A stretch of DNA of 64,000 nucleotides from Novosphingobium sp. (GTDB taxonomy: Bacteria; Pseudomonadota; Alphaproteobacteria; Sphingomonadales; Sphingomonadaceae). The notes beneath the pieces were generated by a model. That model did no database searches, had not been told where the DNA came from, and saw nothing but the letters and a program-made list of their open reading frames with translations. The stretch spans positions 1 to 64,000 of the forward strand of contig JAGHZR010000011.1 in assembly GCA_017745295.1 (NCBI GenBank), in the 5' to 3' direction. The position numbers were made by a program, and so were the translations under genes. Within the stretch, counting starts at the first letter, position 1. Every line of letters starts with the position of its first letter. Below, piece after piece: positions 1 through 9,011 of this stretch.

Positions 1-1
1 G

Positions 2-1546
<1,545 letters not shown>

Positions 1547-1555
1547 GTTCCGCCC

Positions 1556-1589
1556 GAAAGAGCGGCAGGATCTGGTTCGCCGCTCTTTC
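1556..1589 (+). terminator. Likely terminator of lepA
   Basis: An 11-bp perfect stem (GAAAGAGCGGC, 1556-1566, with 1579-1589) closes a 12-nt loop, starting 9 bases after the lepA stop. The descending arm ends in CTCTTTC, a short pyrimidine run instead of a long T tract. Confidence 0.65.
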
Positions 1590-1608
1590 TCCATGATCGG
1601 ACACATTA

Positions 1609-1650
1609 CGAAGCCATCCAGGACGGTTCGAGCCGTCCTGGATGGCTTCG
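1609..1650. repeat. 18-bp perfect inverted repeat
   Basis: Arms 1609-1626 and 1633-1650 are perfectly complementary over 18 bp around a 6-nt loop (TTCGAG). It lies about 20 bp beyond the lepA terminator. There is no T tract on either side, so it could be a second transcription barrier, an RNA-stabilising hairpin or a repeat of unknown family. The rest of the 1547-1986 gap holds no convincing gene. Confidence 0.75.
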
Positions 1651-1897
1651 CTGCGTTTGGGGCCGGGCGTTCGATGCTGCCGGCCGATATCCATCCACCT
1701 TCGATCTAAATTTGCTTGAAAATTGCCCCGACGCGGTGCGACTCGTTACGTGAGCAAGATTGGTTAAGCTTGTTCGCCTAAGCCGTCGCTGTCCGAGGTG
1801 TCGATTCGGCGCGTTTGACAATCGTTTCCAGCGCAATGCCTGAGGCATCGCGGTGTCTTGTTGCGTTCGATGTGGTTAAATTGACGCCTGTAGCGGG

Positions 1898-1927
1898 TTG
1901 ATAGTGCGATTGCAGAAGACCTATAAT
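1898..1927 (+). promoter_or_regulatory. Candidate sigma-70 promoter of the HTH/RadC cassette
   Basis: TTGATA at 1898-1903 and a perfect TATAAT at 1922-1927 are separated by 18 bp. This would start RNA near 1934, about 50 bases upstream of the HTH gene at 1987. In such GC-rich DNA a consensus -10 box is notable. Confidence 0.55.
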
Positions 1928-1986
1928 TCGTACGATGCGCGGCGGGATGGCGGGGCACGACGGAACGAGGATGGTTCGATAGCGTT

Positions 1987-2556
1987 ATGGACCTTGGTCG
2001 AATGGACCCCGATGGCGACATGACGCAGTTTCAACGCATTCTGGCGGTGTTTCCGTCGCTGACATCCAAGCAGCACGAAGTCCTGATGTTCGTGGCCGAA
2101 AACCGCACGAGCAAGGAAATCGCGTGGGAGCTGGGGATTTCCGAAAGCGCGGTCAATCAACGGATCGAGGGCGTGCGCAGCCGCACCGGCTCCCCGCCGC
2201 GCGCCGAACTGGCGCGCGCTTACAGGCAGTACCGCCAGGATCAGAATCAACCGGAGCAGGACGAAGCCTGTAATCCGCTACCAGAGAAGAATCCTCAGGT
2301 TCCGACCATGGCCCTCTTCGATGAGGATCGGGGCAGGGACGAACTGGTCGAAAGGCTCACCCTGGCAGATGGCGCCACGTTCACAGTGACGGCGCCCTGG
2401 CAGGAAGAGAAATTCACCCGGGTCGTTCCGGAGGTGCTCGATGGAGCGAATGCGGGTCTCAGCCGCACGGCCGCCATGATCGCCATCGCCGGGGGATTGC
2501 TCCTCGTCGCGGTGTTCGGTCTGGACCTGGCCACCAAGCTGAGCAGCCTGCTTTGA
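1987..2556 (+). CDS. LuxR-type HTH protein with C-terminal membrane anchor
   Basis: This 189-residue protein has a GerE/LuxR-type DNA-binding domain at about residues 18-80 (LTSKQHEVLMFVAENRTSKE, then WELGISESAVNQRI). There is no receiver or ligand-sensing domain in front of it. An acidic linker follows, then one hydrophobic segment near the C-terminus (about residues 160-180; AAMIAIAGGLLLVAVFGLDL), so the HTH is probably tethered to the inner membrane facing the cytoplasm. It is the first gene of a same-strand run leading to a RadC-like gene, with a good promoter just upstream. An in-frame ATG at 2002 is an alternative start. Target and signal are unknown. Confidence 0.85.
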   Translation: MDLGRMDPDGDMTQFQRILAVFPSLTSKQHEVLMFVAENRTSKEIAWELGISESAVNQRIEGVRSRTGSPPRAELARAYRQYRQDQNQPEQDEACNPLPEKNPQVPTMALFDEDRGRDELVERLTLADGATFTVTAPWQEEKFTRVVPEVLDGANAGLSRTAAMIAIAGGLLLVAVFGLDLATKLSSLL

Positions 2557-2622
2557 TCCAGCCTCCAGCCACGACGTTTTCAGGCGCATCGACCGGGCCG
2601 ATGCTGCTCGATGGGGGACTTT

Positions 2623-2961
2623 ATGTCGATCACGATTTCCGCTGCCACCGCCCGGATCGCCCGCCAGCTTCCCGAGGCCGAACTCTCGCTCGATTCCGCC
2701 CTGCTCGCTTCGGCCCGCCTGATGGAATCGATGCTGCTCGCCCGTCAGGCGGACGGGGTGAAGACGTTCACTGGCCAGACGGCGCTGATGCGTCTTGCCA
2801 AGACGCAGCGCACGTTGCTCGAAAGCCAGAACGACATGATCCGCGTTCACCAGGAACTCCTGGGCATCGGCCGCGACGTCAACGCGATCTTCGACGAGCC
2901 GGAAGCCTGCCCGGAGAACGGCCGACTGGTGGAAGACACCCAGATCTTGCGATCCGCCTGA
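2623..2961 (+). CDS. Small helical protein of unknown function
   Basis: This is a 112-residue, probably soluble and largely helical protein. I recognise no domain, signal peptide or membrane segment. Heptad-like leucine spacing around residues 20-85 could support helical packing. I chose ATG 2623 because GGGGGAC sits just upstream of it; the in-frame ATG at 2611 would place that purine run inside the gene. It lies 66 bp after the HTH gene and 61 bp before the membrane-protein gene, so co-transcription is likely. Confidence 0.7.
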   Translation: MSITISAATARIARQLPEAELSLDSALLASARLMESMLLARQADGVKTFTGQTALMRLAKTQRTLLESQNDMIRVHQELLGIGRDVNAIFDEPEACPENGRLVEDTQILRSA

Positions 2962-3022
2962 GCGACCCTGGCATGATCGCGGGTTCCGCGCGTTTCCGGC
3001 AGCATGGCCATGGGGGGCTTTC

Positions 3023-3532
3023 ATGCTGACCTGGGACGCGCGGGCCTACCTGCAATATGGGCTTCTGCTTCTTCTCTTTCTCGTGGCCTGGCGACGCGGC
3101 GGGGTTCCCGAACGCGTCCTGTCCGGGATCATGCTGGGCATGGTCGTTGCCGATCGCATCTATCATCTGGGGCGCGGCACGGACCTGCTGGTCTATCACG
3201 GGATCGATGTCGTTCATCTGGCGATCGACACGTCGGGCCTGCTGGGCATCGGCTATGTCGCGCTTCAGGCCAACAGGTTCTACCCGTTATGGATAGGTGG
3301 GGCGCAGATCATCGCCTTTTCGAGTCATTTCTACAGGCTGGGGATCGTCGAGGTCCACAAGACGGCCTATCAGGTGATGGCGATCATACCCTCCTACGTC
3401 CAACTCCTGGCGATGGCCCTTGGGCTCGCCTTTCACATGTGGCGGCAGAGGAAACGGGGCAGTTATCCGTCCTGGCGCAGATACTCCGCCCCGTCGTCGG
3501 TGGACAGAGCGAGGTCGTTGCCCGCCGTCTGA
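3023..3532 (+). CDS. Five-helix membrane protein of unknown function
   Basis: The 169-residue protein has about five hydrophobic segments (roughly residues 9-23, 32-50, 62-83, 88-105 and 118-139) and a basic C-terminus (MWRQRKRGSYPSWRR). I see no catalytic signature. SD-like GGGGGG lies upstream of ATG 3023. Its last ~94 bases overlap the RadC-like gene in another frame, which suggests coupled translation. Together with the anchored HTH protein it makes the cassette membrane-associated. Confidence 0.75.
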   Translation: MLTWDARAYLQYGLLLLLFLVAWRRGGVPERVLSGIMLGMVVADRIYHLGRGTDLLVYHGIDVVHLAIDTSGLLGIGYVALQANRFYPLWIGGAQIIAFSSHFYRLGIVEVHKTAYQVMAIIPSYVQLLAMALGLAFHMWRQRKRGSYPSWRRYSAPSSVDRARSLPAV

Positions 3533-4068
3533 TCCAGCGCTTCGGTTCGCTGAGCACGATCCATACCGCATCTGCACAGGCGCTGGCCGAGGAAATCGAC
3601 GAATCGGGCCTCAACCGCCATGCGATAGCCTCGCTGATCGTCGCCGCTCGCGATCTTGCGGCCGTTGCCGCGCATGAAATGATGCTGGGCGAGCCGGTCG
3701 ATACGACAAGCCCGGCGTTCCGTCAGTATCTCGCACGGAAGATGCTGGGGCGCCAAGAGGAATGCGTGATGGTGCTGTTCTTCAATGGCACCGGGCTGTT
3801 CATCGCCGAGGACTTCCACGGCGGAACGCGCCAGTCGACTTGCGAACTGCCGCTCCGGAGAACCGTGCGCCGCGCTTTCGATCTCGATGCCCGCCGATTG
3901 ATTCTGGTCCACAATCATCCATCCGGCGATCCGACGCCCAGTGCCGACGACATCCAGTCCACCCGCACGTTTCGGCAGGTCATGGCCGCTCTGGAACTCA
4001 ATCTGGACGATCATTTCGTCGTCGCGAAGGGCGGTATCTTCAGTATGAGTGACAACGGTCTGATTTAG
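3439..4068 (+). CDS. RadC-like JAB-domain protein
   Basis: About 209 residues, the length of a RadC-type protein. The N-terminal helical/HhH-like part (RRLIQRFGSLSTIHTASAQA) precedes a JAB/MPN metalloprotease-fold domain with the signature LVHNHPSGDPTPSADD, so the H-x-H and distal Asp zinc ligands are present. The classical DNA-repair role of RadC is doubtful in general, and the true substrate is unknown. GTG 3439 is the only usual start codon before the conserved region in this frame. It lies inside the preceding membrane-protein gene (94-bp overlap) and has no clear SD, so coupled translation is likely. The start is uncertain; the domain call is firm. Confidence 0.82.
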   Translation: MAAEETGQLSVLAQILRPVVGGQSEVVARRLIQRFGSLSTIHTASAQALAEEIDESGLNRHAIASLIVAARDLAAVAAHEMMLGEPVDTTSPAFRQYLARKMLGRQEECVMVLFFNGTGLFIAEDFHGGTRQSTCELPLRRTVRRAFDLDARRLILVHNHPSGDPTPSADDIQSTRTFRQVMAALELNLDDHFVVAKGGIFSMSDNGLI

Positions 4069-4110
4069 ATGGCGATTTGCCTTAAGGGACGTGCAACCCG
4101 ATTGTCGTAG

Positions 4111-5805
<1,695 letters not shown>

Positions 5806-5830
5806 AGGCCGGACGCCGATCGGATATTGC

Positions 5831-5871
5831 CGGATCCCCGCGCCGAGCACTCGGTTCGGCGCGCGGATCCG
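5831..5871. terminator. Hairpin between convergent pgm and cofC
   Basis: A 16-bp stem with one mismatch (5831-5846 with 5856-5871, CGGATCC at the base) closes a 9-nt loop. It lies between the convergent pgm and cofC stops and could act on both strands, although there is no T tract. Confidence 0.55.
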
Positions 5872-5899
5872 ATGCTCCGCTCGGGGCGCTCGGTTTCGC

Positions 5900-6544
5900 T
5901 CAAGTTAGCCGTTTCCGGTCCCCGCAGCGCGGCCGACGGTCGGGCGCCGGATTGCAGACACGCCTCAAGACGGGAACGGCATCAGCGAGATCGAGAGGGT
6001 CGTCTATATCTTTCTCCAGTCCGCAGGAGAGGATCGCTTCCACGGCAAGTCCGCGATTTTTCGCGACCTTGCAATGGGTTGCGAAGCTGTCTTTACCGAA
6101 GGAGAAAGGAAACCAGATGCCTGTCGGCAATGGCAACGATAGCGCATTGGTGCCGGTGCGATGACGATCCGGCGCGATGCCGACGGTCTCAGGACCGAGG
6201 TTGGCGAGACGTTCGACGTCGGCCGGGATAAGACAGGGCAGGTCTGCCGGAAGCACCAGAAGACGCTCCGGACCCGCGGCGGCGATGGCCGCCATCGTAC
6301 TTTCCAACGCGCCGTTGAGGTCCGGCCCCGGATCGTCGAAGCGCAGCACCTTGCTGCCGAGATTGGGCCGCGCCGGTCCCAGCACGCAGACGCGCTGGAT
6401 CGACCGGCAGCCGCTCACCGTATCGAGCACATGGCGCAACATGCCTGAAACCAGCGCTTCCCGTTCTGGCGGATCGAGCACCGGGGCCAGCCGGGTCTTT
6501 CCGAGGCCGGGCGCCTTGACCGGGATGAGTGCCCAGCAGCTCAC
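5900..6544 (-). CDS. cofC: CofC/FbiD-like phospholactate or PEP guanylyltransferase
   Basis: Activates the three-carbon acid of the F420 side chain (2-phospholactate, phosphoenolpyruvate or 3-phosphoglycerate, depending on lineage) with GTP for CofD. The 214-residue protein has family hallmarks in order: LIPVKAPGLGKTRLAP, LNGALE, the metal/nucleotide-binding LPADLP, and GTNALSLPLPTGIWFPFSFG followed by FATH. GTG 6544 was chosen because it gives WALIPVK at the N-terminus and overlaps the npdG stop as GTGA, typical of coupled translation. Which acid is used cannot be read by eye. Confidence 0.9.
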   Translation of the reverse strand: MSCWALIPVKAPGLGKTRLAPVLDPPEREALVSGMLRHVLDTVSGCRSIQRVCVLGPARPNLGSKVLRFDDPGPDLNGALESTMAAIAAAGPERLLVLPADLPCLIPADVERLANLGPETVGIAPDRHRTGTNALSLPLPTGIWFPFSFGKDSFATHCKVAKNRGLAVEAILSCGLEKDIDDPLDLADAVPVLRRVCNPAPDRRPRCGDRKRLT

Positions 6545-7191
6545 GGCACTTGCGGAGCGGCGGTGAGGTTGGTGAAACGTATTCCGGCGCCATCGGCCTT
6601 GTAGGTCTTGTTCATGTAGATGAGGATCGAGGTCAGCGCCTCGGCTGCCGCCGAATTGGCCAGAGCGCCGCCGGAAAGCCCGCGCAGCCCCATGCCGGGG
6701 CACAAGTCCACCACGGTCTGGCGCGCCTCCACGTCGTCCGAGAAGACCAGCACGTCGCAGTCGATGGCGTGATCGCCGCCGAGGTGGTGGGCGGAAACGT
6801 TGTGGAATGCGGTGACGAGCCGGGCGTCCGGCCCCAGATGTTCGCGGGCCTGCATGGCGGCGCTGCCTTCTGCGGGAAGCTGCACGCGCATGACCTTGGG
6901 CGGCACCAGCGGCACGGTGGTGTCCACCACCACGGCCGAGCCGATCGCGCCTGCGATCTGGCGCAACGTGTCGCCTTGCGAGGCGTGAGGCACGGTAACG
7001 ATCACCACATCCTTGCCCCGTGCGGCCTCGCCATTCTCGGCAAAGCCGGCCGTGCCCAGTTCCTCGGCCGTCGCACGGGCCTTGTCCGCCGTGCGGGAGC
7101 CGATGGTCACCTGATGCCCCGCCTTGACGAGCCTGCGCGCGATCCCCTTGCCGAGCGCACCGGTTCCGCCGATCACCGCGATCGCTGCCAT
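6541..7191 (-). CDS. npdG: NADPH-dependent F420 reductase
   Basis: Transfers hydride between NADP(H) and coenzyme F420, supplying reduced F420 for other enzymes or recovering NADPH. The 216-residue protein starts with a Rossmann motif (AVIGGTGALGKGIARRLVKA) followed by GSRTADKA, whose Ser-Arg fits NADP-phosphate binding, and has the VIVTVPHAS strand-turn of F420H2:NADP oxidoreductases. GGGGAG lies upstream of ATG 7191. It overlaps cofC by four bases and is divergent from cofE across 85 bp. Its place inside a full F420 synthesis locus makes this more likely than a generic NAD(P)-binding oxidoreductase. Confidence 0.92.
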   Translation of the reverse strand: MAAIAVIGGTGALGKGIARRLVKAGHQVTIGSRTADKARATAEELGTAGFAENGEAARGKDVVIVTVPHASQGDTLRQIAGAIGSAVVVDTTVPLVPPKVMRVQLPAEGSAAMQAREHLGPDARLVTAFHNVSAHHLGGDHAIDCDVLVFSDDVEARQTVVDLCPGMGLRGLSGGALANSAAAEALTSILIYMNKTYKADGAGIRFTNLTAAPQVP

Positions 7192-7276
7192 CAGATTATC
7201 TCCCCTGCGAATTCTTGGCCGTTGTCATTGTCGTTCCCGGTGCGGCGGCTTTAGACACGGTGGCTCGGGAGGGCCG
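7192..7276. promoter_or_regulatory. Divergent intergenic region of the F420 cluster
   Basis: These 85 bp separate npdG-cofC (left) from cofE-cofD-cofGH (right) and must hold both promoters. A weak rightward pair is TTGTCG (7228-7233) and TTTAGA (7250-7255), 16 bp apart. The SD elements are GGGGAG for npdG and GGGAGGG (7267-7273) for cofE. No operator dyad stood out. Confidence 0.5.
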
Positions 7277-8059
7277 ATGAAGCGAAACCCAGAACTGACC
7301 GTGCGACCGCTGACCGGGCTGCCTATGTTCGCGACCGGAATGTCGATTGCGCAAGTGATATGCGCGAGCCTTGACGGCGAAGGCGACCGGTTACGCGATG
7401 GCGATATCTTGGTGGTGGCGCAGAAGATCGTCTCCAAGGTGGAGGGCCGCATGCACGATCTTGCGGGGTTCGTGCCTTCCGAGGAAGCGCATGAGCTTGC
7501 CCGTGCCACCGGTCGCGATCCCAAGATGATGCAGGCGATACTTGAGGAAAGTTCTCAGATCCTGCGCTGTACTCCGGCAGCGGTGATCGCGGCGCATCGC
7601 ACCGGGCACGTGCTGGCCAATGCAGGGATCGATGCATCGAACGTGGAAGGTGGAGAGGCTGGCCGCGTGCTGTTCTGGCCGCTCGATCCCGATGCCTCGG
7701 CACGGGCGCTGCGGAGCGAACTTCAGAAAGCGTGTGAAGTTTGGATCGGCGTGGTGATCGCAGATTCGATGGGACGGGCCTGGCGGATCGGCACTTTGGG
7801 TCATGCCATCGGCTGCGCGGGGCTGACCGTGCTGGAAGACCACCGTGGCCGCGCGCAGGATCTTTACGGCCGCACGCTTCAGGCCACTGTGATCGGCATC
7901 GCGGACTCGGTTGCCGCCATGGCGGCGCTGGCGATGGGTGAGGGCGCCGAAGGTACCCCGGTCGCGCTGGTGCGTGGCTGCGAGCGCTGGGTGACGGAGG
8001 AAGACGGGCCGGGAGCGGTGAACGGGCTTCGGCCTGTCGAGCAGGACATGTTCCGATGA
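7277..8059 (+). CDS. cofE: F420-0:gamma-glutamyl ligase family protein
   Basis: CofE adds glutamates to F420-0 using GTP and metal. The 260-residue single-domain protein has VVAQKIVSKVEGR and the DSMGRAWRIG loop (from D163). It lacks the C-terminal nitroreductase-like domain found in actinobacterial FbiB. After the loop, the glutamine/aspartate-containing motif I know from characterised ligases (GQTD-type) reads GTLGHAIG (172-179), so two usually conserved polar residues are replaced; this needs an alignment. Start ATG 7277 has GGGAGGG upstream. The stop overlaps cofD as ATGA. The family is clear; the exact amino-acid substrate or activity is less so. Confidence 0.86.
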   Translation: MKRNPELTVRPLTGLPMFATGMSIAQVICASLDGEGDRLRDGDILVVAQKIVSKVEGRMHDLAGFVPSEEAHELARATGRDPKMMQAILEESSQILRCTPAAVIAAHRTGHVLANAGIDASNVEGGEAGRVLFWPLDPDASARALRSELQKACEVWIGVVIADSMGRAWRIGTLGHAIGCAGLTVLEDHRGRAQDLYGRTLQATVIGIADSVAAMAALAMGEGAEGTPVALVRGCERWVTEEDGPGAVNGLRPVEQDMFR

Positions 8060-9000
8060 GACGCAAACATATCCTCGCGCTTTCGGGCGGCGTCGGCGGA
8101 GCGAAGCTGGCGACGGGGCTCGCGGCGGTCATGGCGCCGGAAGACCTCACGATCGTCGTCAATACCGGCGATGATTTCGAGCATATCGGCCTAACTATCT
8201 GTCCTGACATAGATTCCGTGACTTATGCACTGGCCGGGCTCAACGACACCCAGCGCGGTTGGGGCGTGAAGGAGGAGACATGGCAGACCATGGCCATGCT
8301 CCGCACGCTGGGCGAGGAGGGATGGTTCAACCTCGGCGACCGCGACATGGCGATGCACATCGCGCGGTCGTGGCGGCTGCGCGCAGGTGAGACGCTTTCT
8401 GAAGTGACGGCGCGACTGACGGGCGAACTCGGCATCGCCCACCCGGTCGTGCCGATGAGCGACGATCCGGTGCGCACGCAGGTCCTCACCGAGGCAGGCT
8501 GGACTGATTTTCAGCGCTGGTTCGTGGGATATCAATGCATTCCGGCTGTTTCCGATGTGCGTTTCGAGGGTGTGCCGGGGGCCAAACCCTCGCCCGGATT
8601 GGCTGACGCGCTGGCACGGGAAGACCTTGCCGCCATCGTCGTCTGCCCGTCCAACCCCTTCCTTAGCGTCGATCCGATCCTCGCTCTCGACGGCGTGCGG
8701 GCGGCCTTGGTGGCGCGGCGGGTGCCGTTGATCGCGGTCTCCCCGATCGTCGACGGAACTTCGGTGAAGGGACCGCTGGCCAAGATGCTGACCGAGCGAG
8801 GGCAGGCGGTGAGCAATGCGGCAATCGCTCATCACTACGGCGATCTTCTCGACCACCTCTTGATCGACCATGCAGATGAGGCCGATGTCTCTGGCTTGCA
8901 GGCGCGGGGCCTCGGGGTCACCGTGACGACGACAATGATGCGCGAAGCCGCCGACAGGGAAAGGCTCGCGAAGGAGGTGCTTGCCCTCGCAGGCATCTGA
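8056..9000 (+). CDS. cofD: CofD/FbiA: phosphoacyl transferase to FO
   Basis: Transfers the activated phospho-three-carbon moiety made by CofC onto the deazaflavin FO, giving F420-0 or its dehydro form. The 314-residue protein shows the FO/phosphate-binding start LSGGVGGAKLATGL, then NTGDDFEHIG, CPSNPFLSVDP and SPIVDGTSVKGPLAKM, in the family's usual order and length. It is coupled to cofE by an ATGA overlap and followed 11 bp later by the FO synthase gene. Confidence 0.95.
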   Translation: MRRKHILALSGGVGGAKLATGLAAVMAPEDLTIVVNTGDDFEHIGLTICPDIDSVTYALAGLNDTQRGWGVKEETWQTMAMLRTLGEEGWFNLGDRDMAMHIARSWRLRAGETLSEVTARLTGELGIAHPVVPMSDDPVRTQVLTEAGWTDFQRWFVGYQCIPAVSDVRFEGVPGAKPSPGLADALAREDLAAIVVCPSNPFLSVDPILALDGVRAALVARRVPLIAVSPIVDGTSVKGPLAKMLTERGQAVSNAAIAHHYGDLLDHLLIDHADEADVSGLQARGLGVTVTTTMMREAADRERLAKEVLALAGI

Positions 9001-9011
9001 AGGGTGAGCAG

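Noticed and set aside
1606..2250. Leftward open frames over the lepA-HTH gap
   Set aside because: They cross the 18-bp hairpin and the HTH gene and have no protein-like sequence.
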